A stretch of DNA of 64,000 nt from Brevibacillus panacihumi (GTDB lineage: Bacteria; Bacillota; Bacilli; Brevibacillales; Brevibacillaceae), in assembly GCF_003710985.1 (NCBI RefSeq), contig NZ_RHHT01000074.1:1-64000 (forward strand). Reading direction: 5' to 3'. A model generated the notes under the pieces. It was not told where the DNA came from. It ran no database searches and worked only from the letters and a program-made list of their open reading frames with translations. The translations under genes and the position numbers were made by a program. Shown here piece by piece: positions 33,148 through 41,659 of this stretch. Each line of letters starts with the position of its first letter. The stretch's first letter is position 1.

Positions 33148-36100
33148 TCTGCACCCTCCTTCGATGGATTGGTGAATCGAATCGCCCGCAAGGCAGACAA
33201 GGAATCAGAAGGAATCAACTTGTCCGCGAACAGGAAAAAGACGGGCGGGGTAAAGGAGATGCCTTTGTCTGCAAGATTCAGATTGCGCACGATCGAGGCG
33301 ACAGCCACTTCCTTGTTGGAGTAGGTATGCATCTGAGCTGAATCCAGGTCCGTCACGATCTGCATCCGGTCTTTTCGAGAAGCCGAACCAATCAGATAAT
33401 CGGAGGTTTCGCTAATGCTCAACTCTCCCTGCGCCAGTTGGTAAGTCAACTCCTCGCCGTTCGCTCCGGTGGTTTTCAACCAGACGTTCTCGCCCGACTC
33501 CCCTGTATGCAAAAAGATGTCAGTCGTCCAGCCCTTGTCAGCAAAATACGTTCCGGTATTTTGCACGATCTCTACCGTATGGCAAAGGACTGGCACTCCG
33601 GGCAGCAGCAGGTAATACTGATGGCATGTCAACCCGCGATATTTTTCCTGTTTTTTCACATCGTAGCTCAGCTTGATTCCCCGCCATGTATTTTGCCTGT
33701 TATCGGTCAGCTCGACGAAGGAGGCTGTTCGCTCTTCTTTGACCAGTGAAAACCCGCTCAGTTCTTCAATATGGTTGCTGATTCCCCCTGTCCACGGATT
33801 CCACCATGATTGGGGCCTCCGCTCAGGAAAGGAGCTGGCTAGCCATTCCTGTCCATCGCTGGCAAGGGAGTAGAGCGTAGGGAAAAAGTCCGGCGCTGCT
33901 TTGATGCGCAACGGTCCATTGTCGGCAAGGTAGACCGTTTGTCCCTCTTCCTCGGTTACTTCCAGCGTCATTTTGTCTTGTCCAACTGGAAAAACGGTGC
34001 TGCGCAAGGAGGTTTCATGTGTAGCAAAATGCCCCTCTACCTGTACGATTTCATACGGAATTCTTGGGGCAGCAAAGGAGAAGCTGGATTCCGTCGCCTC
34101 CTCGTCCTCGGTATAGCGCTGAGTGTGTTCAGCAAGAGATTCACTCGACAGGCGAGCTGTCAATTCTCCCTCCAGATACTGCTGCTTGTACTCCTTGACG
34201 AGCACGCCAAATTCTTCGCCCGCGACAAACGGGTTGTGTTCATTGGCTGCAAGCTCCAGATGGGCGGTCAAGGACAATTCTGCAGGAAGTGCTTCTTGTC
34301 GGGCGAACGCACGGAACTCCTTCCAGTCGGTAAAGCCTCCATGTGCAAGGTAGACAGGACCGAACGATTTTTTCTCTTGCGGCTGCAGAATGCCGAGGTT
34401 GTCTTCCAGCGTGATGTACCAGCCTTGGAAATCGAGGCGGTACTCCTCAGGCCAGCACATTCCCCAAGGCGCGGGTTCGTCCCTCGAAAACAGCCAGTTT
34501 TCCGTGATGGATTCGCCATCCCAATAATCGGTATCGCTCCCGTAGGAGGATGGTGTCTCGACATAGCGGCCTTGATAGGGCAGAATGGGGCGTTGAAGCT
34601 GATGCGAAATGCCCTGATTCAGCCAAAGCTCCGGCGATGTCCGCTCTGCTGAAAGATTTTCCAGCTCTACGTTGTATACGACCGTACCGTCTCCATACAG
34701 CAGTGTTTTTCCAATCAGCGCGATTTGAGGATAAGCGCCGGAGTGATAGGTGGCGCGAATGCCAATGGCTCCCTTTTCCTGGATGAATTCTACTCGTTCG
34801 GCACGCTTTTTGGAAAACTCGCTGGAATACGGTCTGCCGATCTTGGGGTAGTTGAAATAGGTCGGCTCCTGGCAGGAATCGCTGGCAACGGTAATCTCGT
34901 TATCGTCCTTGTTCAAATAGAGGGAGTGACGTCCATGGTGAATCTCCCAGGCTTGTTCCGTTTCCCCCGACAGCATGGCTCCTAATCCCGTAAAGGCGGC
35001 ACCGATTTTTTTGACAAAAGAGACAGAGGTGCCATTTTGCAGCTTTGCCTCCACACGAAGATCCGTCTCGTAGAAGCCATGTTCATAGAGCTCAGCCACT
35101 AGAGGGTAGGAGATGCGTTCTTTGCCGAGCAATCGGAGTGTGCGGGGCTGCTCTTTGATGTGGAGAAAGGAACGTGAGGGCAAATCGAATGAAAATGCTG
35201 CTTCTTCGGTGAAGTTGTTCTCCACATCCAGATAAAAACGCACCTGCTGTCCCGGGTAGGTCAGGCCAGGTACATGCAAGGAAAGGGAAGCGGGGAACTT
35301 GGGAAGAATCCCCACCTGAAACAGCGCGCTTTTTCCATTAATGAGAATCTGTGTGCTGACACGGGGATGGGTGCGCCAGACGCTCTGCTCTTCGCTGATC
35401 TCACCGACGAAAAAACTGGCTGACAGCGTCGTTTCCCCCGTAACCTCCAGCTCCTGCTGATAGTCAAAGCGGATTGTTTCGTTGGATTCCCCTTTCAAAG
35501 AGAGGTGCAACGGCTTGCCTGATTTGTTGACAATCCGGTAGTGTATCTGGTATTCCCGGCCGAACACCAGGTCCAGCTTCTCTACCTCGGCAGACAACAG
35601 GTAATTCTCCGTCTCGATGAGGCTCATGCCTCGGCCTCTGCGCTCAAACTCCACGCGCAGGCTCCTATCTCCTTTTTCCCACGAGTAGGTGAAGTAATCA
35701 AATCCGTTTTCCTTGCGTCCGTCCGGTTCCACCACAATCTCCCGCGTCGAGTCCCGATACCAGTCAAGCTCCTCAAAATAGGAAGCGATCGCTTCCGTAC
35801 GCAAAACCGTGGGAATCATGTTCATCAGATGGGTGGAATCGTCCCGGTCTTCCCAGAAAAAGCCGAATTTCTTATAGAGCGGTACAGCCTTCGTGTTCCC
35901 GGCCCAGGTGTAGAGGTCAAGCCGCGGCCAGCCAAGCTGAACCGTTTGCTCCAGCACGCGCCCGAGCAGCATGCGTCCCACCTTTTTGCCGTGGTATTCT
36001 GGCCGTACATTCAGGAGCGGGATGTATAAGGCCCCGGTGTCCTCCCTGTACTCTGCCAGGCTGCAATAGCCAACCACTGCTTCGCCGTCCATCGCCAGAT

Positions 36101-36257
36101 AGACAGCGAGGGCATCGGAGCTTGCTTCTTCCTGTCGGATCTGTTCGGCTGTCGTAATCGAATTGCCGCCTCCCCAGCTATCCCGGCTGGCATTCCACAT
36201 ATCGGCTACTGCGGCGGCGAGTTCGGGACGGTAGGGGACAATAGAGATGCTTTCCAT
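33144..36257 (-). CDS. Very large fusion: GNAT acetyltransferase plus long beta-rich domain
   Basis: A protein of about 1037 residues. Residues about 5-150 are a GNAT N-acetyltransferase with the acetyl-CoA loop YHGKKVGRMLLGR and the C-terminal YKKFGFFWEDRD. Residues about 190-1030 are one long beta-sandwich-rich region without signal peptide or membrane segment. It contains NYPKIGRPYSSEFSKKRAE, WWNPWTGGISNHIEEL and GVPVLCHTVEIVQNTGTYF, which recall carbohydrate-active enzyme or mutarotase-like beta-supersandwich folds; I cannot assign a family. CGAGGTG sets ATG 36257. The gene is coupled to the downstream amidohydrolase. A modifying enzyme fused to a binding or lyase domain is possible; the function is not known. 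Confidence 0.75.
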   Translation of the reverse strand: MESISIVPYRPELAAAVADMWNASRDSWGGGNSITTAEQIRQEEASSDALAVYLAMDGEAVVGYCSLAEYREDTGALYIPLLNVRPEYHGKKVGRMLLGRVLEQTVQLGWPRLDLYTWAGNTKAVPLYKKFGFFWEDRDDSTHLMNMIPTVLRTEAIASYFEELDWYRDSTREIVVEPDGRKENGFDYFTYSWEKGDRSLRVEFERRGRGMSLIETENYLLSAEVEKLDLVFGREYQIHYRIVNKSGKPLHLSLKGESNETIRFDYQQELEVTGETTLSASFFVGEISEEQSVWRTHPRVSTQILINGKSALFQVGILPKFPASLSLHVPGLTYPGQQVRFYLDVENNFTEEAAFSFDLPSRSFLHIKEQPRTLRLLGKERISYPLVAELYEHGFYETDLRVEAKLQNGTSVSFVKKIGAAFTGLGAMLSGETEQAWEIHHGRHSLYLNKDDNEITVASDSCQEPTYFNYPKIGRPYSSEFSKKRAERVEFIQEKGAIGIRATYHSGAYPQIALIGKTLLYGDGTVVYNVELENLSAERTSPELWLNQGISHQLQRPILPYQGRYVETPSSYGSDTDYWDGESITENWLFSRDEPAPWGMCWPEEYRLDFQGWYITLEDNLGILQPQEKKSFGPVYLAHGGFTDWKEFRAFARQEALPAELSLTAHLELAANEHNPFVAGEEFGVLVKEYKQQYLEGELTARLSSESLAEHTQRYTEDEEATESSFSFAAPRIPYEIVQVEGHFATHETSLRSTVFPVGQDKMTLEVTEEEGQTVYLADNGPLRIKAAPDFFPTLYSLASDGQEWLASSFPERRPQSWWNPWTGGISNHIEELSGFSLVKEERTASFVELTDNRQNTWRGIKLSYDVKKQEKYRGLTCHQYYLLLPGVPVLCHTVEIVQNTGTYFADKGWTTDIFLHTGESGENVWLKTTGANGEELTYQLAQGELSISETSDYLIGSASRKDRMQIVTDLDSAQMHTYSNKEVAVASIVRNLNLADKGISFTPPVFFLFADKLIPSDSLSALRAIRFTNPSKEGAD

Positions 36258-36394
36258 CTTTTCTTGCACCTCGATTCAATGTAAAATTTTGTATCCTACT
36301 AGAGAGAATACGATTGAGAGATAGCTTTTGTTTCGGGTTTATCCCGTTTTTATTGACTTGCTTGGTAAATAACGGTATTCTCTAAGCAAGGGAT

Positions 36395-36416
36395 GTTAGT
36401 GTGTACTAACTAACGT
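36395..36416. promoter_or_regulatory. 22-bp operator-like element upstream of TetR
   Basis: The element contains the dyad TTAGT-GTGT-ACTAA and matches the segment at 37030-37051 at 18 of 22 positions. It lies 29 nt before the TetR start, suggesting autoregulation. Confidence 0.6.
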
Positions 36417-36444
36417 ACTGGTTTGTAGAAGGGAAGGCGAGGAT

Positions 36445-37026
36445 GTGGACAATAAAAACAAATTGATGCTGGCAGCAATCGATTTAATGGCGGAAAAAGG
36501 CTACAAAGGTGTATCCACAAAGGAGATCGCAGCAGCGGCAGGCGTCAGTGAGATGACCTTATTCCGCAATTTTGGGAGCAAGCAGAATTTGCTGGAAAAA
36601 GCTGTTGACCACTATCATTATTCGATAGAAATGACCAATGTGTTTCAAGAGAAAATCATCTGGGATTTACGTACGGATTTACTGATGATAAGCCACATGT
36701 ATTTTGAAATCATGGAGCGTAATCGAAAATTGTTCCTCATCGTGTTGAAGGATGATGAATTGTTTGAGATCCGCGAAAAAGCACAGAAGCATCCCCGAAT
36801 CCTTTTGGAGCTGCTTACGAATTATTTTACGGAGATGCAGAAAATGAAAAAAATGGTTGCAACCGATGCGGAGACGCAGGCGATCACTTTCATGTGGATG
36901 AATTACGGTGCGTTCATGTCGCAGTTGTTTGGTGCATCATCAATTACAAAAATACCCATGCATGATTTTATCAAGTCGAGTGTTGAATTATTCGTTAGGG
37001 CTTTAACCCCATCTTTTTTTGAATGA
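36445..37026 (+). CDS. TetR/AcrR family transcriptional regulator
   Basis: A 193-residue repressor with N-terminal HTH (about 10-50; KGVSTKEIAAAAGVSEMTLF) and a helical ligand domain. The start is GTG 36445 behind a GAAGGCGAGG purine stretch. It is followed after 45 nt by an SRPBCC gene and a VOC gene in the same direction. A 22-bp element occurs both upstream of this gene and between it and the SRPBCC gene, so both transcripts are likely controlled by it. The divergent GNAT fusion may share the regulation. Confidence 0.9.
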   Translation: MDNKNKLMLAAIDLMAEKGYKGVSTKEIAAAAGVSEMTLFRNFGSKQNLLEKAVDHYHYSIEMTNVFQEKIIWDLRTDLLMISHMYFEIMERNRKLFLIVLKDDELFEIREKAQKHPRILLELLTNYFTEMQKMKKMVATDAETQAITFMWMNYGAFMSQLFGASSITKIPMHDFIKSSVELFVRALTPSFFE

Positions 37027-37029
37027 TCA

Positions 37030-37051
37030 GGTAGTGAGTGCTAACAAACGT
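37030..37051. promoter_or_regulatory. Second copy of the 22-bp element
   Basis: Matches 36395-36416 at 18 of 22 positions (shared core TAGTG-GT-CTAAC-AACGT). It lies between the TetR gene and the SRPBCC gene. Confidence 0.6.
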
Positions 37052-37071
37052 CTAGGGGCGAGGTGTGTAGG

Positions 37072-37536
37072 ATGAACAAAAAACAGCATTTTGAATCAGG
37101 CAAGATCGTTGGCAAGACAGCCGCGGCGGGCTTCCAAGCCGGTGTTCGCAGGACGCTTCCGATTACTCCTGAACGGGCGTGGGCATTTCTTACGTCGAAC
37201 GAAGGGGTGAAATTATGGATCGGAAGCGTACCGTCCCTTGCCATTTCGGAGGGGGAAACCTTTACATGCGTGGAGGGAATCACGGGGGAATTCAGGGTAG
37301 TAAAACCGTACCGCCAACTTCGCTTGAGGTGGGGAAAGAAGGAATGGGAGAAACCTTCCACGCTGCAAATCCGCCTGTTATCCGACAAGCCGGACCGAAC
37401 CACGATCAGCTTTCATCAGGAGAATCTGGACAACCAGGATACACGGGAACAAATGAAGCAGCATTGGGAGACGGTATTGAATACGATGCGGCAAAAAACA
37501 AGTGATGCTGGCAATGAAAAAGAGGAGGGAAGATGA
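37072..37536 (+). CDS. SRPBCC/AHSA1-type ligand-binding protein
   Basis: A 154-residue protein of the Bet v1-like/START fold. RRTLPITPERAWAFLTSNEG is the typical N-terminal entry, WIGSVPSLAI and FRVVKPYRQLRLRW the central strands, and the C-terminal helix is HWETVLNTMRQ. It forms a hydrophobic ligand cavity; function in this subgroup is unassigned. ATG 37072 follows AGGTGTGTAGG. It ends 3 nt before the VOC gene, so the two are coupled. Confidence 0.85.
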   Translation: MNKKQHFESGKIVGKTAAAGFQAGVRRTLPITPERAWAFLTSNEGVKLWIGSVPSLAISEGETFTCVEGITGEFRVVKPYRQLRLRWGKKEWEKPSTLQIRLLSDKPDRTTISFHQENLDNQDTREQMKQHWETVLNTMRQKTSDAGNEKEEGR

Positions 37537-37539
37537 CAT

Positions 37540-37920
37540 ATGAATAAGTTCAGCCATATTGATCTTCGCGTACATGACTTGCAGCGTGTAATGCCTTTTT
37601 ATGAAAAGATTCTGTCCGAATTGGGATTTACCCAAACGTTTCACAGCGCCAATTGGAGAGTGTTCGCCGCAGAAGGAAAACTGCCTGACGTGCCTTATTT
37701 TGCAATCACGGAAGACAAGGAGCATCAACCGAATTCCAATTTGATCGGCTTTTGGGCGAAGGATCAAGCTGAAGTGGATCAGATTGCGAAGCTGGTCCAG
37801 GAATGCGGCGGAACCAATAACGACGGTCCCCGGTTATTTCCGATAAGTCCGACCTATTATGCGGTTTATTTTGAAGATCCTTGCGGGAATAAGTATGAGA
37901 TGGTGCATCGATTGAATTAG
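37540..37920 (+). CDS. VOC-family (glyoxalase/bleomycin-resistance-fold) protein
   Basis: A 126-residue single-domain VOC protein. FSHIDLRVHDLQRVMPFYEK carries the first conserved His of the fold, and YAVYFEDPCGNKYEMVHR the C-terminal Glu region. An AGGAGGG ribosome site precedes ATG 37540. It is the third gene of the TetR-SRPBCC-VOC unit, which suggests handling of one hydrophobic or electrophilic compound. Confidence 0.88.
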   Translation: MNKFSHIDLRVHDLQRVMPFYEKILSELGFTQTFHSANWRVFAAEGKLPDVPYFAITEDKEHQPNSNLIGFWAKDQAEVDQIAKLVQECGGTNNDGPRLFPISPTYYAVYFEDPCGNKYEMVHRLN

Positions 37921-37946
37921 ACGGCCGAATCGTTTGGCCGTTTTTT
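37921..37946 (+). terminator. Rho-independent terminator of the TetR unit
   Basis: Stem ACGGCC/GGCCGT with a 9-nt loop followed by six T residues, starting right after the VOC stop. Confidence 0.85.
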
Positions 37947-38020
37947 ATTTTTCCAACAAAATCCTTTACTATCGAAAAGATACTTAGTATAATTTCGGTA
38001 TAAAAACCTGGGGGTGTGCT

Positions 38021-38383
38021 ATGTATAAGTCCGGAGTTACTGTTTGGTACAACGTTTCAAAGTTGGATGCTACAATTGCGTTCTACACGGAGAAGCTTGG
38101 TTTCGAGACGATTTTTCACGATGTCGGGTCCGGCATGGCGATGGTTAGTACGAATACCCCGGATTGTGTGATCGGGTTTTCCGAAGCCGAAACGGTTGTC
38201 CCTTCCACATCCTCGACTGTCTTTGAAGTAATCAACATCGAGGAAGCCATGCAGCATTTGCAGCAGCAAGGCGTCTCGTTTGTCGGTGGAGTCGAAACGA
38301 TCCCTGACATGGTGAAATTGGCAACATTCACTGATCCAGACGGGCATAACCTGATGCTTGCGGAGACACTGGCCCCGCTTTGA
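38021..38383 (+). CDS. VOC-family protein
   Basis: A 120-residue glyoxalase-fold protein. VTVWYNVSKLDATIAFYTEK and ATFTDPDGHNLMLAE are the family ends; the second contains the D-P-x-G-N motif. CTGGGGGTG precedes ATG 38021. Its stop overlaps the start of the HxlR-type regulator (TTGA), so enzyme or binder and regulator are translationally coupled. Confidence 0.88.
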   Translation: MYKSGVTVWYNVSKLDATIAFYTEKLGFETIFHDVGSGMAMVSTNTPDCVIGFSEAETVVPSTSSTVFEVINIEEAMQHLQQQGVSFVGGVETIPDMVKLATFTDPDGHNLMLAETLAPL

Positions 38384-38943
38384 TTGCAGAGGATCGCGTC
38401 CTGCGGTTATCCCAGGAAATATCCGGTCAGTGGACCGTGCCTGTGCTGCTCGCACTGGAATCCTGCGGCGGCCGCTTTACGCCGCTTCAGAAGAATCTTG
38501 GCATCACACCGGCTCGTCTGAGTGATAACTTGAAACGGATGGTCGAAGCAGGCTTGATCCAGCACCTGTCTCCTTTCGAGCGCCGCCATCCTTTGCTTCC
38601 GGAATATGTGCTGACGGAGAAAGGCAGATTGTATCGCGAGGCGGCCAAAGTGGTTCAAGCAGCGGAAGAGGAGATCGGATTTGGCCGTTTGTCCGCGAAA
38701 GCCTGGAATATTCCGATCCTGCTCGCACTCGATTTTGAGTACGAACGGTTTCAAGAGATTCGCCTTGCTCTGCAACAGGTGACGCCGCGCATGCTGTCCA
38801 CAAGATTGGACGAGCTGAACGGCAACGGATTGGTCCATAAGCTCGTAACGGAACAGCCGCGGCCTTCTTTTTTGTACCACCTCGATCGATCAGTGAAAAA
38901 ACCAGTTCATCAAATGGCAGCGGATCTAGGTTCTTTGGTGTAG
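38380..38943 (+). CDS. Tandem-domain HxlR-type regulator
   Basis: A 187-residue protein made of two successive HxlR/MarR-like winged helices. Domain 1 (about 10-92) has SGQWTVPVLLALESCGGRFT and TPARLSDNLKRMVEAGLI. Domain 2 (about 100-180) has KAWNIPILLALDFEYERFQE and TPRMLSTRLDELNGNGLV. HxlR proteins are usually single-domain dimers, so this looks like an intramolecular dimer made by duplication. The start is TTG 38380 overlapping the VOC stop. It could control the VOC gene and itself. No conserved Cys for aldehyde sensing is evident at the usual N-terminal position. Confidence 0.8.
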   Translation: MIAEDRVLRLSQEISGQWTVPVLLALESCGGRFTPLQKNLGITPARLSDNLKRMVEAGLIQHLSPFERRHPLLPEYVLTEKGRLYREAAKVVQAAEEEIGFGRLSAKAWNIPILLALDFEYERFQEIRLALQQVTPRMLSTRLDELNGNGLVHKLVTEQPRPSFLYHLDRSVKKPVHQMAADLGSLV

Positions 38944-39021
38944 GCTGCCAACCTGACATAAATACGGCATTCAAATTCGTTGGGGGGTTGAATGCCCTCA
39001 GCCAACATTTTTCGAGAGAGG

Positions 39022-39050
39022 TTGACATTGGGGAGGGAATTCACTATCCT
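39022..39050 (+). promoter_or_regulatory. Sigma-A promoter of tyrS
   Basis: TTGACA (39022-39027), a 17-nt spacer and TATCCT (39045-39050). The predicted transcript begins near 39057, at the T-box leader. Confidence 0.65.
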
Positions 39051-39056
39051 ATCTCT

Positions 39057-39345
39057 AAGAATCTGAAATCAAATATGCGACATACGTTGAAAGAGACCAG
39101 TAGCCGCTTCGTCCCTGTTCTAGAAAGCCGGGGGTTGATGGAACCCGGTACACACGCAAGCTGGCGAATTACACTCTGGAGTATCTCGGGTAATGCTGAG
39201 CGGAATGGCGAACGATACCTCGCTTAAGAGCGGCATCATGGCGTGCAATTGCACAACGGCCATTGGTGCAATCTGGGTGGTAACGCGGTTATGCAATCGT
39301 CCCTATGTCTAAGACAAGGGGCGATTTTTTATTTTTTTCAACGCG
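39057..39345 (+). ncRNA. T-box riboswitch leader, tyrosine type
   Basis: The leader contains an AGUA-like motif (near 39099), a GGTTGATGGAACC apical element (near 39133-39145), a specifier loop GAATTACACT with the Tyr codon UAC at 39170-39172, and the T-box TGGGTGGTAACGCGG at 39274-39288. It ends with an intrinsic terminator, AATCGTCCC/GGGCGATT plus T-run (39295-39337). Uncharged tRNA-Tyr should bind and favour the antiterminator, raising tyrS expression. T-box identity and specifier are read directly; helix boundaries are approximate. Confidence 0.92.
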
Positions 39346-39395
39346 CAATCATGATTCTACTAGCACAACTTTTGAATTGAGGGAGTGGTTTGGCA

Positions 39396-40655
39396 ATGAA
39401 CATTATCGACGAATTGGAGTGGCGCGACGCCATTAACCAACAGACAGACGCAGAAGGCCTTCGCGAATTGACGGAGCAGAAATCGATTTCGGTATACTGT
39501 GGGGTGGACCCAACCGGTGACAGCATGCATATTGGTCACCTGATTCCATTCATGGTGCTCAAGCGCTTCCAGCTTGCCGGACATCGGCCCGTCATTCTGA
39601 TCGGAGGAGCAACGGGGACCATTGGCGATCCGAGCGGCCGTCAAACCGAGCGTTCCTTGCAAACGCTGGAACAAGTCCAGGCGAACGTGGATGCGCTGAC
39701 CGCACAAATGAAAAAGCTGTTCGTGACGGAAGGCGACAACCAAATCCGCTTGGTCAACAATTACGATTGGACCCATAAAATCAATGTTATTGAATTTTTA
39801 CGTGATTACGGCAAGAACTTCAGCATTAATGCGATGCTTGCCAAGGATGTTGTCGCAAGCAGGCTGGAGAGCGGCATTTCCTTTACCGAGTTCTCGTATC
39901 AAATCCTGCAGTCCCTGGATTACCTGCATCTGTACCGAAATGAAGACGTACAACTGCAGATCGGCGGCTCCGACCAATGGGGCAATATTACAAGCGGCCT
40001 CGATCTGATCCGCAAAAAAGAAGGACCGGAGGCAAAAGCGTTCGGGCTGACCATTCCGCTGATGCTCAAAGCGGACGGGACGAAATTCGGGAAAACGGCT
40101 GGAGGAGCGATCTGGCTCGATCCGAACAAAACAACGCCGTTCGAATTCTATCAATTCTGGGCGAACACCGACGACCGCGATGTGGTGAAATACCTGAAAT
40201 ACTTCACGTTCCTGAGCAAAGAGGAAATTGACGAGCTGGCGCAAAAAGTGGAGACAGAGCCGCATAAACGCGAAGCGCAGAAAAAGCTGGCTGAGGAAAT
40301 GACCCGATTCGTTCACGGCGAGGAGATGCTGGAGCAGGCGCAACGGATTACGGCTGCTTTGTTCAGCGGCGACATCAAGTCGCTGACTGCCGACGAGATC
40401 GAACAAGGCTTTAAAGACATGCCGACATTCGAGGCTTCCAAGGAATCCAAAAATATCGTCGACTGGCTGGTAGAGGTCGGAATCGAGCCATCCAAGCGAC
40501 AAGCGCGCGAGGATCTGACCAAAGGCGCGATCTATGTGAATGGAGAGCGCATCAGCGACCTGGAGCTGGAAGTGACTGCAGATTTGGCTATTGGCGGACG
40601 GTTTATCATCATCCGCAAAGGAAAGAAAAACTACAGCTTGGTGAAAATTTCCTAA
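39396..40655 (+). CDS. tyrS: Tyrosyl-tRNA synthetase
   Basis: Charges tRNA-Tyr with tyrosine. The 419-residue bacterial class I enzyme shows the HIGH motif as MHIGHL near residue 44, VDPTGDS before it, tyrosine-binding YQILQSLDY, the KMSKS equivalent KFGKT near 230 and a C-terminal S4 RNA-binding domain (about 350-415; RQAREDLTKGAIYVNG). ATG 39396 is 10 nt after GGGAG; TTG 39390 is too close. Regulated by the T-box leader upstream. Monocistronic, ending at a strong terminator. Confidence 0.97.
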   Translation: MNIIDELEWRDAINQQTDAEGLRELTEQKSISVYCGVDPTGDSMHIGHLIPFMVLKRFQLAGHRPVILIGGATGTIGDPSGRQTERSLQTLEQVQANVDALTAQMKKLFVTEGDNQIRLVNNYDWTHKINVIEFLRDYGKNFSINAMLAKDVVASRLESGISFTEFSYQILQSLDYLHLYRNEDVQLQIGGSDQWGNITSGLDLIRKKEGPEAKAFGLTIPLMLKADGTKFGKTAGGAIWLDPNKTTPFEFYQFWANTDDRDVVKYLKYFTFLSKEEIDELAQKVETEPHKREAQKKLAEEMTRFVHGEEMLEQAQRITAALFSGDIKSLTADEIEQGFKDMPTFEASKESKNIVDWLVEVGIEPSKRQAREDLTKGAIYVNGERISDLELEVTADLAIGGRFIIIRKGKKNYSLVKIS

Positions 40656-40661
40656 CATAAG

Positions 40662-40695
40662 AAAAGCTCCCCTTCAACCATGAGGGGGAGCTTTT
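40662..40695. terminator. Bidirectional terminator
   Basis: Arms AAAAGCTCCCCCT-like and AGGGGGAGCTTTT between tyrS and the convergent VOC gene, with A/T flanks on both sides. Confidence 0.85.
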
Positions 40696-40703
40696 CATTT
40701 ATT

Positions 40704-41120
40704 TTACCCCTGTTGCCCATTGCCTTCTGTGCTGATTTGCCACTTGATCCCGAACTTGTCCTCCAAGCGGCCAAACAGGCTGCCCCAGAATTGCTTTTCC
40801 AGCGGCATGATCACGTTGCCGCCTTTTGCAAGCCTGGTGAATGCCTGCCTGGCTTCTTCCTCCGTTTTGAATTCGAGGTTCAGATCATACCCGCTGCTGT
40901 GTCCCGCAGGCTCGTGCATGGTGTCTGCGATATAGAAATCCACTCCTGCCGCAGTAAAAACCATGTGAATGATTTTGTCCTTCATGGCTTCAGCGGTACC
41001 GGGGGCTTGACCATATGTCATGTAGTGGCCGATTTCCCCTCCCAATGCATCCACATAGAATTGTGCCTGTGCTTTTGCGTCCTGCGAATAAAAATACGGG
41101 GTCAGCTTTGCCAATCTCAT
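40704..41120 (-). CDS. PhnB-like VOC protein
   Basis: A 138-residue single PhnB-type module: LTPYFYSQDAKAQAQFYVDA at the N-terminus and GRLEDKFGIKWQIS at the C-terminus, the same end signature as the tandem protein at 1603-2508. ATG 41120 follows a GAAAGAAG ribosome site; a GTG sits one codon upstream. Function unassigned. Confidence 0.85.
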   Translation of the reverse strand: MRLAKLTPYFYSQDAKAQAQFYVDALGGEIGHYMTYGQAPGTAEAMKDKIIHMVFTAAGVDFYIADTMHEPAGHSSGYDLNLEFKTEEEARQAFTRLAKGGNVIMPLEKQFWGSLFGRLEDKFGIKWQISTEGNGQQG

Positions 41121-41316
41121 CACTTCTTTCTGCTAAAGGTTTATCATCTGGCACTCCTATTAAGATTCCCCAAAAAATGCTCGGGCACCTGTCCAGGACT
41201 TTTCGAATACACTTAAAAGGTTGACGCCTTCCTTGGTTTCCAGTAAGCTACGAGTTATTTACAACTACGAAGACGCAGCGAACTGCGAATCCATATATGC
41301 GAATAGGGTGATTGGT

Positions 41317-41553
41317 TTGAAAATCAAGAAAAAATACGAACATGTGCTGTTTACTTTTTTTATGGCTTTGGGGATGTCTTGTTTCATTTCTTTCGTCATG
41401 ATGCTCATCAACTTCGGTTTCAGTTCCCTCCTTCTAGCGAAATGGCTGACAGCGTGGCCGATTGCCTTTGCGCTGGCCTTTCCTTCCGCCTATTTTTTGC
41501 CGCGAGGAATCAGAAAATTGATGAAAAAAATCACGTTTGTGGAAAGCGAATAA
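41317..41553 (+). CDS. Small two-helix membrane protein (DUF2798)
   Basis: A 78-residue protein with two TM helices (about 10-35 and 43-63) and the DUF2798 pattern: KKKYEHVLFTFFMALGMSCF, then WLTAWPIAFALAFPSAYFLP. The start is probably TTG 41317 behind AGGGTGATT; the frame is open further upstream to 41221 but that stretch lacks DUF2798 similarity. Role unknown. Confidence 0.75.
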   Translation: MKIKKKYEHVLFTFFMALGMSCFISFVMMLINFGFSSLLLAKWLTAWPIAFALAFPSAYFLPRGIRKLMKKITFVESE

Positions 41554-41562
41554 TCACCGCGG

Positions 41563-41586
41563 AAACGGCAGAAATGTCGTTTTTTT
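41563..41586 (+). terminator. Rho-independent terminator
   Basis: Stem AAACGGC/GTCGTTT (one G-U pair), 6-nt loop, followed by T residues. Confidence 0.75.
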
Positions 41587-41659
41587 ATTTAGACAATTTT
41601 CGACATAATTCTTTATAATAGAAAATGCAGGAAAAATTACATTTCTAGAGGAGGTAAAC

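Noticed and set aside
39798-40658. Long open frame on the minus strand opposite tyrS
   Set aside because: It lies wholly within tyrS, has no ribosome site or recognisable domain, and reflects the codon bias of the opposite strand.
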